This document shows, piece by piece, positions 8,656 to 18,800 of a stretch of DNA of 64,000 nt. The number at the start of each line of letters is the position of its first letter. The first letter of the stretch is position 1. The stretch is from Chryseobacterium daecheongense (GTDB lineage: Bacteria; Bacteroidota; Bacteroidia; Flavobacteriales; Weeksellaceae): NCBI GenBank assembly GCA_027920525.1, contig CP115858.1, forward strand, positions 1,364,001 to 1,428,000. The letters run 5' to 3'. The position numbers and the translations under genes were made by a program. The notes under the pieces are model-generated. The model searched no databases and was not told where the DNA came from. It worked only from the letters and a program-made list of their open reading frames with translations.

Positions 8656-9105
8656 TTACGGATGTACCTGAGCTTTAGCCGGATCATCATAATTTACCAT
8701 CCAGTTGATTCCGAATTTATCTGTAAACATACCAAAATAAGCACCCCAGAAAGTATCTGCAAGTGCCATTGTCACCTGTCCTCCTTCTGAAAGTCCGTTG
8801 AATAATTTTGTAGCTTCTTCTTTTGACTCTGCATTAATGGAAACAGAAATATTATTTCCTGCCACAAAATGAGATGCCCACTCTCCGCCGGTGTCACTTC
8901 CCATTAAGACTGTTTCTTTAGAAATGGGTAAAGAAACATGCATAATCTTATCTTTATCTTCTTCCGGAGTTTCTTTTCCTTCCATTGGCGGCATTTCTCC
9001 AAAAGTTCCGATATAAGGATATTCGCCGCCAAAAACAGATTTATAGAAATCAAATGCTTCCCTGCAGTTCCCATTGAATGTAAGATAAACGTTTACTGTT
9101 GCCAT
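8656..9105 (-). CDS. PhnB-type VOC protein
   Basis: 149 residues. It opens with VNVYLTFNGNCREAFDFYKS and FGGEYPYIGTFGEMPPM, then MHVSLPISKETVLMGSDTGG and, near the end, FWGAYFGMFTDKFGINWMVN. These are the marks of the PhnB/3-demethylubiquinone-methyltransferase-like VOC group. Members are mostly uncharacterised despite the PhnB name. It is the last gene of an operon with an SRPBCC protein (34 bp gap) and another VOC protein, and ends at a hairpin terminator. Confidence 0.85.
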   Translation of the reverse strand: MATVNVYLTFNGNCREAFDFYKSVFGGEYPYIGTFGEMPPMEGKETPEEDKDKIMHVSLPISKETVLMGSDTGGEWASHFVAGNNISVSINAESKEEATKLFNGLSEGGQVTMALADTFWGAYFGMFTDKFGINWMVNYDDPAKAQVHP

Positions 9106-9139
9106 AAAGTATTTTTTTTAATTGAGTTTGTCTGATGTT

Positions 9140-9682
9140 TTAAGGCTTTTCGGAAATTCTTTTCAACATGGAAAGCCCTTGCTCATAGTCTTTTCCAATG
9201 GCACCATCCATATTCATAAACAGCTTCATTATGGTAAAAGGGTATGGAATTTGGGAGGTGAACCCCCAGGTCACCTTGCTTGCGTTTCCTTCATGAGCCA
9301 CTATAACATAAGTATCTGCTTCACTTTCGTAAGGAGTCATGAATTTAATTGAAGTATCTATTCTTTTTAGGAAAGGATCTACTTTTTTTATTTCCTGGCA
9401 CCCTTTTCCTGCTTTATCATTTTTACTGCTCCAGCACATTTTTTCACCCGGTTGTCCTTCGGTTCCGCTCCATTCCTTTTTCATTCCCGCATCCAGCCTG
9501 TTCCATGGACTCCAGAGATCCATTGCTTTTAAAGTGTTGGTATTCTGCCATACTTTTTCTACAGGAGCATTAATTGTTATGGTTTTTTCATATTTGAAAT
9601 CCCCGGAAATTAAGGCGGCTATTACCAACCAAACTATCAGTATTGCGGCCAAAACGATCATGGCCCATTTTAAAATCTTCAT
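9140..9682 (-). CDS. Membrane-anchored SRPBCC (polyketide-cyclase-like) protein
   Basis: 180 residues. Residues 1-27 form one transmembrane or signal-anchor helix (MIVLAAILIVWLVIAALIS). The rest is a START-like domain: YEKTITINAPVEKVWQNTNT, LWSPWNRLDAGMKKEWSG and a C-terminal helix DYEQGLSMLKRISEKP. This arrangement is usual for polyketide-cyclase-type SRPBCC proteins in Bacteroidota; ligand unknown. It lies 8 bp after one VOC gene and 34 bp before another, in one operon. Confidence 0.8.
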   Translation of the reverse strand: MKILKWAMIVLAAILIVWLVIAALISGDFKYEKTITINAPVEKVWQNTNTLKAMDLWSPWNRLDAGMKKEWSGTEGQPGEKMCWSSKNDKAGKGCQEIKKVDPFLKRIDTSIKFMTPYESEADTYVIVAHEGNASKVTWGFTSQIPYPFTIMKLFMNMDGAIGKDYEQGLSMLKRISEKP

Positions 9683-9690
9683 AGGTATTT

Positions 9691-10062
9691 CTATCTGTGC
9701 TGGTCTATTAAAATCATATTCCCATCGGGATCTTTTAGGAAGATATGCTCCGGTCCTGAGGTGGTTTCATCAGCCTCTTTTTCCAGATGAATATTATTTT
9801 CTTTTAAATGTTTCTGAATCTCACGCACGTCATCGAAAGATTCCAGATTCTCTGCATTTTCATCCCACCCCGGATTGAAGGTAAGCATATTCCCGTCAAA
9901 CATAGCCTGAAATAAACCGATCAATGTACTTCCGTTTTTCATGATCAGATAGTTTTGGTCCATGTTTCCTCCCATAGCACTGAATCCCAGCTTTTCATAA
10001 AAGTCTTTAGACTTTTGAAGATCTTTTACACTTAAACTGAGCGAGAATACTCCTAGCTTCAT
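9691..10062 (-). CDS. VOC family protein
   Basis: 123 residues with a complete VOC module: FSLSLSVKDLQKSKDFYEKL at the start, NYLIMKNGSTLIGLFQAMFD, then GPEHIFLKDPDGNMILIDQH at the end. His and Glu/Asp ligands of the fold are partly kept, but a metal-dependent activity cannot be claimed. It stands between a small secreted protein and an SRPBCC gene in a four-gene set that ends at 8656. Confidence 0.85.
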   Translation of the reverse strand: MKLGVFSLSLSVKDLQKSKDFYEKLGFSAMGGNMDQNYLIMKNGSTLIGLFQAMFDGNMLTFNPGWDENAENLESFDDVREIQKHLKENNIHLEKEADETTSGPEHIFLKDPDGNMILIDQHR

Positions 10063-10101
10063 ATTTCTTATTTATTTTATTAACAAGTTTTATCTTCAGT
10101 T

Positions 10102-10572
10102 TTACTGATTGGTTATATGGGTTTTGAAGTTCATTGTTCCATCATAGCTTTTCCAGTCACCAATGAATTCGATATAAGGGGACTCAATTTTCTCAGTCAC
10201 TTTATTCCACTTAAAAGTATAAACAAATTTACCTTTGAAAATACCGGAATGTTTGCCTTTATTCTCCTCTGCCAGTTCGTATTCACCATACACAGTTCCT
10301 TTTCTTTTCGTGTCCTTATACTTTGTAATCGTCAGATTTCCTTCAAATTTAGAATAGGTTTTATCCACTAAAGAATATCCGGAAACAAAATATTCCTGAT
10401 CATTTTTTCTGTTTTGTTCTGAAATATTAATCTTGAGCTTTATAGCCTGTTTATCTTTTCCGATGGTTCCGGAGTATGCTTTACTGTTATTGAGCCATAC
10501 ATTTGAAATATTAGGCATCTGAGCAAAAGCAAAACCGGAAATAAGAATGAGGAGTAGTACAAGTTTTTTCAT
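10102..10572 (-). CDS. Small secreted hypothetical protein
   Basis: 156 residues with a clear signal peptide (MKKLVLLLILISGFAFAQ). The mature part is rich in beta strands and Lys: NVWLNNSKAYSGTIGKDKQA, YFVSGYSLVDKTYSKFEGNL and YIEFIGDWKSYDGTMNFKTH. The pattern suggests an avidin- or lipocalin-like small barrel, but I do not recognise the family. It lies 39 bp upstream of a VOC gene on the same strand and may head that operon. Confidence 0.7.
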   Translation of the reverse strand: MKKLVLLLILISGFAFAQMPNISNVWLNNSKAYSGTIGKDKQAIKLKINISEQNRKNDQEYFVSGYSLVDKTYSKFEGNLTITKYKDTKRKGTVYGEYELAEENKGKHSGIFKGKFVYTFKWNKVTEKIESPYIEFIGDWKSYDGTMNFKTHITNQ

Positions 10573-10703
10573 ATTGTTTTTTGTTTTTAATTGAGTATTA
10601 CGTAAGCAATATCAATAAAAGGAAATTCTGTGACAGCGTAGGGAAAGCCAATATTTCCTTGAGTAATTTTAACCCGTCATTACAGGTTCTAACTCATCCG
10701 AAG

Positions 10704-11159
10704 TTATACTCCGAACTGAGCCAGGTGGTGATTTAAATGTTTCGCAAACATATTGCTCCACTCATGGGATTTTAGTTTACCAAATGAGAATGATTCTTTT
10801 CCATCGAAGGCTTCAGCTCCCAGTTGTTGCGTTTTTTGGATAAATCCTATCAGCCTCTTTTTTTCTTCTTCAAAATCCCTTCTTCCCACAATCATAAACT
10901 GGGGTGCAGTAGGAGAATCTCTGGGATAGGCTTTTTCACTAACGACTTTAGGTTTCACAAAATTTTTCAGGATAAATTTTGCTATAGCTCCGGGCTTCTT
11001 ATGCTTCTCCGGTTCATACACCATCTCATAGGAAACGCAACAGTGAGCCAGCATCTGATCCACCATCATTTTTCCCCAAATACCGTGAGTATCTTCAATA
11101 AGATTATTGATCCTATTGATGTAATTCTGAGCAACTTTTGCATCAAATACGTTTTCCAT
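10704..11159 (-). CDS. DUF1569 (DinB-like) protein
   Basis: 151 residues. Key parts are INNLIEDTHGIWGKMMVDQM followed by LAHCCVSYEMVY, and the C-terminal EWSNMFAKHLNHHLAQFGV. The two His-containing helices match DUF1569, a DinB-like four-helix family whose His residues may bind a metal. Biochemical role unknown. Transcribed alone as far as can be seen: 131 bp separate it from the next gene. Confidence 0.85.
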   Translation of the reverse strand: MENVFDAKVAQNYINRINNLIEDTHGIWGKMMVDQMLAHCCVSYEMVYEPEKHKKPGAIAKFILKNFVKPKVVSEKAYPRDSPTAPQFMIVGRRDFEEEKKRLIGFIQKTQQLGAEAFDGKESFSFGKLKSHEWSNMFAKHLNHHLAQFGV

Positions 11160-11368
11160 TGTTTGTTAATTGTTCGGAAAACAAATATATCAGTTTTTTC
11201 TGATGATTTTATATCCTTTTTTAAAAACCGTAAAAACCCGGGCGATGATATATGGATACCGGGTCTGAGGTATAAATTACGGGGTTACAAAGTACGTGGT
11301 ATGGATTAAGTTTGGGATGCAACTGATGCGATGAACTTATCTGGTCAATTTATATTTTGCTTAAAAAT

Positions 11369-12574
11369 TTATCCGATTTCTTCGAAGGAATCTTCTTCTT
11401 TTGGATTCTCAGGTTTTACGTACCTGAATACCAGCCATAATTTGATCTTCAGGGCAATCCACCCTAAAAAAGCATAGACAAGTAAAAGAATTCCCAAATG
11501 CCTTAAATAGGGAAATGTAAGTTCTACCGATCCTTTTTGAATCAATAATATTTTGAAAGCCTGTAAGAATGGGGTTAAAGGAATAATATTCGCAATAAAC
11601 TGTACAAAAGCAGGCATTGCATTCAATGGCCAGGTGAATCCGCTGATAATAAACGCAGGTGAAGCAATAACCATCAGAATTTGAGTTGCCTTCAAGGCAT
11701 CCGGAATCAGGATACTGATAAAAACACCTAAGAAAGATGCTGAACTCACAAAAACAGAGGTCAGAACTATAAAATTAAAAATCCCCTGAGGCATAGGTAC
11801 TTTAAAAATCATGTGCATGAAATAATACATTCCTACGATCAGTATAGAAAATATCCAGATCGGTATCACTTTGATCAGCATTGTAGGAAATGCCCATTTC
11901 CTCATTCCATAATATTCTTTCACGAAGGTTCCTCCCTGAAATTCTGCAGCAAAACTTACGGCCATAGCCAGCAATATCACCTGTTGTAAAACTACAGCCA
12001 ACATAGCCGGCCACATGAAAATAAGGTAATTGCTGGTTGTATTGAAAAGGGTGATATAATTGGTTTTAAAGGGTTCAAACTGGGTAGCTGCCCTTGTTGC
12101 CGGCATTCCAGCTTTCTGGAGGGCCTTTATCGATGCACCTGCAGAGAAAGTTCCAATCGTCAGCTGAAGGGCTTTTGTGGCAAAATTTGCTGTAAGAACA
12201 TTTCCCGTATTAATGTAAACATTGACTTCCGGATATTTTTTTTGCAGCATTCCAGCTTCAAATTTGGAAGGAATGATTACTACGGCTGCCGCATCATTTT
12301 TAATGACCTCATCTTTTATGCTTAATGGTTCCTGAACATACTTCAAAACCCGGATCCCTTTATTGTCCTGCAACATTTCCACCAGCTGATTCGACAACGG
12401 AGTATTGTCTCTGTCAATAACAATAACCGGTGTATGCTCTACTTTTCCGCTTTTGTATACAAACCCCAGCAATGTGGCATAAAATAGCGGTGCCACAAAG
12501 AATACGGTTCTTAAGGTGGAGTTTTTAATGAACATCTTAAACTCGCGCTTTAAAAGACGGAAAAATTCTTTCAT
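11369..12574 (-). CDS. ABC-2 type transporter permease (YhhJ/YbhR type)
   Basis: 401 residues. The N-terminal transmembrane helix (STLRTVFFVAPLFYATLLGF) is followed by a large extracytoplasmic domain of about 150 residues (TPVIVIDRDNTPLSNQLVEM) and about five further helices in residues 180-385. This is the ABC2_membrane_3 layout. Such permeases export drugs or lipids with a membrane-fusion protein and TolC. Here it is the third gene after TolC and HlyD genes, but no ATPase gene and no second permease follows. The ATPase must lie elsewhere if the system works. Confidence 0.9.
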   Translation of the reverse strand: MKEFFRLLKREFKMFIKNSTLRTVFFVAPLFYATLLGFVYKSGKVEHTPVIVIDRDNTPLSNQLVEMLQDNKGIRVLKYVQEPLSIKDEVIKNDAAAVVIIPSKFEAGMLQKKYPEVNVYINTGNVLTANFATKALQLTIGTFSAGASIKALQKAGMPATRAATQFEPFKTNYITLFNTTSNYLIFMWPAMLAVVLQQVILLAMAVSFAAEFQGGTFVKEYYGMRKWAFPTMLIKVIPIWIFSILIVGMYYFMHMIFKVPMPQGIFNFIVLTSVFVSSASFLGVFISILIPDALKATQILMVIASPAFIISGFTWPLNAMPAFVQFIANIIPLTPFLQAFKILLIQKGSVELTFPYLRHLGILLLVYAFLGWIALKIKLWLVFRYVKPENPKEEDSFEEIG

Positions 12575-12637
12575 TGTTTATATCTGTTTAAACAGCCTTA
12601 TGGAATTTCAAAAATGCCATCGGACTGTATTTCATTA

Positions 12638-13597
12638 TTATTTCAGGATCACATTGGCGTTGACGAGGATATTTTTAGCTTTATTCATATCCTTAGGTTT
12701 TACTTTGATCTCATAAATTGCATCCTGCAACTGATAATCGGGATAGGCAGTAGTAATATCCGCATATCTTGTCAGCTGCTTAATATACAGGATAGTCCCC
12801 TCAATGTTTTCTTTATTATAAACGACCTGCATCGCAACGGTTTGCCCTTTTTTATATTTTGCTATTTCGCTCTCAGGAACGGTAAACCTGAAATACGTAC
12901 TTTCGGGAATGTAACCGTTAAACAGAGCAAAACCTGCAGTCGCAAGCTCTCCGGCATTAAGGCTGATGGTTTCTATTTCCATGTCGTTTGTCGCAATAAT
13001 GTAACGTTCAGAATAAGCAACATTCGCCTCCTGTAAAGCTCCTTTGGCTTGCGAAGCCTGTCCGGCAGCCATCTCCACTTTTTCGAAACGGGTTCCTCTT
13101 TTTACATCATCCAGTTCCGCGACTACAGCGTCATATTGCGCTTTGGCACCCTGTAATTTAGCATATACTTCATCATAAGCCTGCGGAGACATCAAACTAT
13201 CCCTAAACATATTAGAGGCTCTTTTGAAAGATTTCTGTGCGAAATCATACTGCTCTTTTAATCCTTTATATTTAGCCTGAAGCTGTCTTAGCTGATCTGC
13301 GGTAGCTCCGTTCTTAGCCATTTGTTCCTGTGCCGTTGCTGCACTTACGGCTCCCTGAGCCTGTGCAATTTTTGCTGAAACTTCAGGAACATCAAGCAAT
13401 GCCAGGGTATCACCTTTTTTTACGGTCTGACCTTCTGTAACATAAATTTTGAGGATCCTCCCGGTTACTTTAGGAGCAAATGAAACAACATCCTTTTTGG
13501 TTTTTCCTTCCGAATCATTGAGGTTTTCTTTTTTCTGTGCACAACTTCCCAATAAAATCAGAAAGCCAAATAGTATAGAGATATTTTTTTGCATCAT
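12638..13597 (-). CDS. HlyD/membrane-fusion lipoprotein of efflux system
   Basis: 319 residues from the ATG before MQKNISILFGFLILLGSCAQ; the lipobox Cys suggests an inner-membrane lipoprotein adaptor. The first strand after the signal is a half biotinyl-lipoyl motif, GRILKIYVTEGQTVKKGDTL. A long alpha-helical hairpin (about 80-190) and a beta-barrel segment (about 215-290, STYFRFTVPESEIAKYKKGQ) follow. The adaptor would link the permease to TolC. The longer in-frame start at 13636 overlaps the upstream TolC gene and was rejected. It lies 16 bp after the TolC gene. Confidence 0.88.
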   Translation of the reverse strand: MMQKNISILFGFLILLGSCAQKKENLNDSEGKTKKDVVSFAPKVTGRILKIYVTEGQTVKKGDTLALLDVPEVSAKIAQAQGAVSAATAQEQMAKNGATADQLRQLQAKYKGLKEQYDFAQKSFKRASNMFRDSLMSPQAYDEVYAKLQGAKAQYDAVVAELDDVKRGTRFEKVEMAAGQASQAKGALQEANVAYSERYIIATNDMEIETISLNAGELATAGFALFNGYIPESTYFRFTVPESEIAKYKKGQTVAMQVVYNKENIEGTILYIKQLTRYADITTAYPDYQLQDAIYEIKVKPKDMNKAKNILVNANVILK

Positions 13598-13613
13598 TTT
13601 AATTTTAGTGGGG

Positions 13614-15023
13614 TTAATACAATTTCGTGATATCAAGCTCCTGCGTGGACCTCATCAGTTCAATTCCCGCTCTGCGCTGGTTGAAAACCGCATTCTGATA
13701 TTCAAGTTCCGCAACTTCAAGGTCACTTTCCGCTTCTATAAGTTGTGAAGATTTACTCATCCCATACCTGAATTCTTTTTCAGCCTGTACAAGGGCATTT
13801 TTTGCCAATTCTTTTTCTTTACTTTTCAGGGTTATTTGCGCCGTGGCAATATCATAATTGGTTTGATTATTCGCGAGATTTAAGGTCAGTTTTTTCAAGG
13901 CATCTTCTTTTTTGTTTTGTAAAACTTCTTTACCTATCCGCGCCGTCTCTTCGGCATGCTTTCCCTCTCTTCCATCAAATATTTCCCATTTAAAACCTAT
14001 ACCGGCTGTAAATAAGGGCAGAATGTTAATATTCGTGGGCCTCCAGTCCAATCGCGCACCTTCATATCCAAGGGCAGGGATTGCGGGGATTACATTTTCA
14101 GATGTTTTGACTCTGCTTCCATATAACCCGATATAGTATGCAGAAGCCATAAGCTGAACTTTTGGGATCATCCATGTTCTTTCTGCTTTAATTTTGTAAT
14201 CCGCGGCTACAATTCCGTGATCCAATGCTCTGATTTCGGCTCTCTGCTCGATTCCATTTTCCCGGGAAAGCATTTCTAGAGGAGTTAAAACGGGTTCTAT
14301 CAGGCGGAGCCGTTCTTTATTGATACCGGTTAAAATGTAAAGCTGGGTAAGAAGCAGCTCTTTTTTTCCTTCATACTCTACAATCTTAGCATCCAGGGTT
14401 GCTTGGGCAAGCTCTATCTTTTTATGATCGTAAGGTGTGATCAATCCGTATCCTAGGGCTTTATCGGCTGTTTTCCTGTTGATGTCCAGCCTCTTTTTAC
14501 TTTCATCCAACACATTTTTAGACTGATGGATCAGGGCGAGCTGGTCGTATGCTTTAGAAACAGCAGCTACCACGTCATCCCTGGTCTTTTCAAGAAGGAT
14601 GTCCTCTGATGCTTTTTTCTCTTCAATCGCCTTTTTAAGATATTTCACTTTACCTCCCGAGTACACCAACATTTTGGCATCTGCCTTTGCAATACCCGAG
14701 AAACCGGAAATATTAAGGTTGTTATTATACCTTCCTTCAGGAATTGTTAAAAAAGGTTGTAGATTAATTTCAGGAGAAGTTAATCTTGCCGTTGCGTTCA
14801 GATAGCCGGCTTGCCCGCTTAATTCCAACGTCGGAAGGAAGATATCTTTCAGTTTATGACCGTCAAGATCGGTAAGTTTATTTTGGGTGATCTGCATTTT
14901 AAGATCCGAATCCCGAACCATTGCACTATCTAAAAGTTCCTTAAAGTCCGGCGCCGATTGTGCCCAACCAAAAGCTGGAAGTACAAAAAAACCAAGGGCA
15001 AAAATCAATAAATTGTTTTTCAT
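13614..15023 (-). CDS. TolC-family outer-membrane efflux protein
   Basis: 469 residues with signal peptide MKNNLLIFALGFFVLPAFGW. The protein has the repeated TolC pattern of two long helical hairpins: KKASEDILLEKTRDDVVAAV and LDINRKTADKALGYGLITPY in the first half, KELAKNALVQAEKEFRYGMS and LEVAELEYQNAVFNQRRAGI in the second. It forms the outer-membrane channel of a tripartite exporter. First gene of the TolC-HlyD-permease operon. No TetR-type regulator lies upstream, which differs from many related operons. Confidence 0.9.
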   Translation of the reverse strand: MKNNLLIFALGFFVLPAFGWAQSAPDFKELLDSAMVRDSDLKMQITQNKLTDLDGHKLKDIFLPTLELSGQAGYLNATARLTSPEINLQPFLTIPEGRYNNNLNISGFSGIAKADAKMLVYSGGKVKYLKKAIEEKKASEDILLEKTRDDVVAAVSKAYDQLALIHQSKNVLDESKKRLDINRKTADKALGYGLITPYDHKKIELAQATLDAKIVEYEGKKELLLTQLYILTGINKERLRLIEPVLTPLEMLSRENGIEQRAEIRALDHGIVAADYKIKAERTWMIPKVQLMASAYYIGLYGSRVKTSENVIPAIPALGYEGARLDWRPTNINILPLFTAGIGFKWEIFDGREGKHAEETARIGKEVLQNKKEDALKKLTLNLANNQTNYDIATAQITLKSKEKELAKNALVQAEKEFRYGMSKSSQLIEAESDLEVAELEYQNAVFNQRRAGIELMRSTQELDITKLY

Positions 15024-15233
15024 GGTTCATGTTTACAACAAATATAATGCAAAAAAATGTTAAAACCCGTAGAATAATTCTCCTGTACAGTGAATTTAAA
15101 AGATGTTCAATGGTAATCGGCCTCCAACAGTATTTATTAAACAACTGTTTAAATATAGTTTAAGGGTAAAATAATTTTCTATAACCTGTCTCAAGATCCT
15201 TCCTATAATCCATTCTTTTTAGTACTTCACAAA

Positions 15234-15261
15234 AAAACTCCTCAGAAAACTGAGGAGTTTT
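15234..15261. terminator. Bidirectional terminator
   Basis: AAAACTCCTCAG (15234-15245) pairs perfectly with CTGAGGAGTTTT (15250-15261), a 12-bp stem with a 4-nt loop. On the minus strand the stem is followed by seven T. It ends the ecotin transcript. Confidence 0.85.
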
Positions 15262-15279
15262 ATATTTAGAAGTTGGAAA

Positions 15280-15768
15280 TTACTTTTGAACTGCTTTCTT
15301 CATTCCAGCGTCCGGACGTAAAACCCTGTACCGTACTTCCAGGTCTTTAGGTACATAAAATACCAAAGGTAATTTACTGTTATAGCCTACAATTTCCGGT
15401 TTGATATAAATAAACTTTTTTGTTTCCTTTTTATTTAAACATCCCTTTAAAGTTCCGGCCGTCTCTCCATTGGATTCCACTTCATAATAGTTGTAGCCCC
15501 ATCCCTGAAGATCCTGAGATTTTACGCTCCCCATCATAAAATAGTTATTACAATCAACCATTTTCTCCTTACCCACAAAATATTCAACTTTCAGATCTTT
15601 TTCATTTTTAGCGACAGGCAGCTGAATGTATACCTGCTTGTATCCGTCTTTAGCCTTTGGGAACATTTCAATTTCCAATTTTTCAAACTTTTCAGCTTTC
15701 TTTTGAGCAAAAGTATTCACTCCAACCATCATGACTAATCCCGCAACTAGCGTCTTTGAAAATTTCAT
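15280..15768 (-). CDS. eco: Ecotin-like serine protease inhibitor
   Basis: 162 residues with signal peptide MKFSKTLVAGLVMMVGVNTF. The mature protein follows E. coli ecotin along its length: VEYFVGKEKMVDCNNYFMMG, QGWGYNYYEVESNGET and YNSKLPLVFYVPKDLEVRYR. The two disulfide cysteines of ecotin are kept (VDCN and KGC). The reactive loop reads TLKGC where E. coli has TMMAC, so the P1 residue would be Leu and P1' Lys. Ecotin is a periplasmic dimeric inhibitor of trypsin-fold proteases. The gene lies 42 bp after a giant alpha-2-macroglobulin gene, so the two inhibitors are probably made together. Confidence 0.88.
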   Translation of the reverse strand: MKFSKTLVAGLVMMVGVNTFAQKKAEKFEKLEIEMFPKAKDGYKQVYIQLPVAKNEKDLKVEYFVGKEKMVDCNNYFMMGSVKSQDLQGWGYNYYEVESNGETAGTLKGCLNKKETKKFIYIKPEIVGYNSKLPLVFYVPKDLEVRYRVLRPDAGMKKAVQK

Positions 15769-15810
15769 ATTTTTTGTATTTATTTTTTACTGATTCTCTA
15801 AAGCCAAAAA

Positions 15811-18800
15811 TCATTCCAAAATTTGAACATTGTCTCCTTTTGTATGAGCATTCATCTGCGGAGCATAGTAATTTTGCATCGTTGTAATACCATTTGAGAA
15901 CTTTCCGGATGCATTAGCAACATAATCATACTCAAATACATATTTCCCTTTGGGCATATATTGAATATAAAAATTTGTGGACGCATCTTTAGTAGATTGA
16001 TAATATCCTAAATTATTTTTCCACTGATATCCGGATAATACATTAAGGGGCTCAAATCCGGCTGCTCTCATATCTTTTATATGAATATACTCCATCGCAC
16101 GGTCGGTATTTAAAATCATTCTTACTGTTACTTTATCCCCTACTTTCAGTGGTGTTCCCACAGCTATTTTCTGTAGCTCTTCACCATTTACTGTTTTCAC
16201 TTTTTTATAAAGCTCTTTGGTAACGGAGATATAATTTTCTGATGATTTTATTTTATCCAGATCTTCATAATATTGCCAGAACAATCCTCCCTGCACAATT
16301 CCGGGACCCGGTTTGGTAACGGTAACCGTACTCAGGCTTTTGTCTACTGCATCCGTTTTCACTGTTGACTTTACATACCCCGTTGCCTGTGTTTGCGGTG
16401 CCAGTTCTTTTCCGCCCCAAACAATAGTTGCTTTATCACTTTCAGCACCGGTCCATGATTTTCCTGAATTTAATATCGTGAAAATCACTTCTGAAGTACC
16501 CCTTGAGCTTCCCCATGAATTAACTTCCTTCTGTGTTACCAGCCAGATCTTCATATCTTCAATGAACTTCTGATCGTTCGGTTTTAAGGTATTAAAAGCT
16601 TCTAATGCACCGGCATGGTTCACAACTTTTGAACTGAACCAGCCCCAGTCATTAAGATTCTGCTTCCAGTACACTCCCTGGGTTTTGGTATCTGTGGAAG
16701 TTTCTTTAAGATAGGTCATAAGCTTATCAGAAGTTTCCTTCATTCCATAATCGTTCATCAATAAAGCTGCCCGGTGAAGTCCGAAGAATGTAAAATCAGT
16801 GGTTTTTGCAGTTTTTGCTTTTTGTTTGACCAATGATTTTAAAGTTGCCCCTTTTCCTTTCAGAGGATATTGTTTCTCCCAATAGTTACGTGTGTCCAGA
16901 TAATCCAGAATCCAGTTGTTCCAAACATTTTCTTTCGTATCCACATATTTATTGATCTCATTATCTACATACTTTATCAATTGGGTTACCATTTCATTTT
17001 GCGTTGAACTTTGATAATCCTTGGCATTACCTTTTAACCATAAATTGATTTTACCCAGATTTTTAAGGATATACAATGACACTCCGTAAGAGCTAGGATA
17101 CCCTGAATACCATGAAAAGCCTCCATCCGGATTTTGCAGTTTTTTGAAATCATCCCAATCCTGATTGATTGAATTTTTCATTGTGTTGGCATCAAACAAT
17201 AATGCAAGCTTTTGCATCTGCTCCTGCTCATTTTTACTTTCCAGTACCCAAGGAGTTTCCTCTAATAGTAACTGCTTTAATTCCTGATTTTTTTCAAGGT
17301 TAGAATTCAATAATCCTTTGTTCTGATATTCTTCAAAAATGGTTTTCATCTTTGGGTTTGCTTTGAAAATTTCAGATGCCAAAACATCAGAAAACCATTT
17401 GTTAAAGATTACATCAGCTGAACTGTTCTGATCATTTTTCAGGCTTGGAAGGGCAAACATAATTTCCCAGATCGGATTGGTTGTGAGCTCCAGTGTATTT
17501 GAAACATTCGTTATTGTTGCTGAATTCGCATCTTTAAGATGATCCAGAACAAAAGTTTTAGTCTCTCCTTCTTTTACAAAAACAGGGACTGCATCTGTTA
17601 CCAGCATTCTGTTCGGTAAAACAGCAATTGCCTGCTGCTCCCCGTCTGAGAAAGAACCTGCTTTAGCCACTACTTTAAGGATAATAGATGAAACATTATC
17701 CGGAACCTTTACTTTCCATGTTGCAACCGAATTTCCGTTTTCACTTACATCAAAGTTCTGGGTTCCTGCATTCAATCCGAATTTTGAAGAAATGTCTTCA
17801 TTAGTAAATGCATCCAGGATTTGTAAAACAGCAGAACCATTTAATCGCTTATCCGTTAAATTAGAAAGTTTTGTCTGGAGGTTTAATTCATCACCTTCTC
17901 TTAAAAATCTTGGATAATTTGGAGTTACGGAAAATTCTTTCTGTGTAACTACTTCTTTCTCCAATGTCGCCGACCTGGCATCTTTTGTGTGAGCCAGGAA
18001 CATAAGCTTCCATTTCGTAAGCGCTTCCGGAGAAGTAAATTCAAAATTCACATTGCCTTCTGCATCCGTTTTCAGATCCGGATAGAAAAATGCTGTTTCA
18101 TTCAAATTTTGTCGAACCGGAACTTTTTCCAGAGATTCTTTTGACTGTCCACCTTCTTGATTACTTGTTCCTTTACGAACAACAACGACTTCATTTATTT
18201 CAGCCATCGCATCTACAGCGACTTCCTTAGCAGCAACAGCCGGGGCAGGTAACGCTTTACTGTAAGCAGCATTACCCCTAATTCTTATTCCACTTGCTCT
18301 TCCTTCAAGACTCTGAAGAACAGCTCCATCATAATAAAGCGAATTGTCAAACCAGTTAAATACCGGTACTTCCACATATTTACCATTCATATATTTCAGT
18401 CTCTTCTGATAATATTTTTGAAGAAGATTCTCCCTGATATCGTAAGAGGTTATGATGGTATACGGAATATATAATTTTTCCCAATCGAAGCTGTTGGCTG
18501 CAAACTGATCAAGAGACATATCATACATATTGGCCAGAACCTCAGCATTGATCTTCTCCTTATCATTTCCTGAAACTTTTACAGACCATTTCTCCTTTAC
18601 ATTAGGTTCCAGTTTATCTCTGAAAGTCACCGTCTCTATTTTAAGAGGCTTTTCAGAGTCCTTAATTTTTAAATTGACAGATTCAGTCTGCACATCATTA
18701 AATGCAACAATCTGAAATTGAACATTTAAAACAGATACACTTTTATCTTTAGGAATATCTGCTGAATACTCCAGCATTCCGTTTTTCAGCTTATAGCTTT

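Noticed and set aside
13598..13636. Longer start for the HlyD-type gene
   Set aside because: It would overlap the TolC gene and place extra polar residues before a good lipoprotein signal.
16313..16573. Plus-strand open frames inside the macroglobulin gene
   Set aside because: They are antisense to a well-supported coding region and show no domains or start signals.
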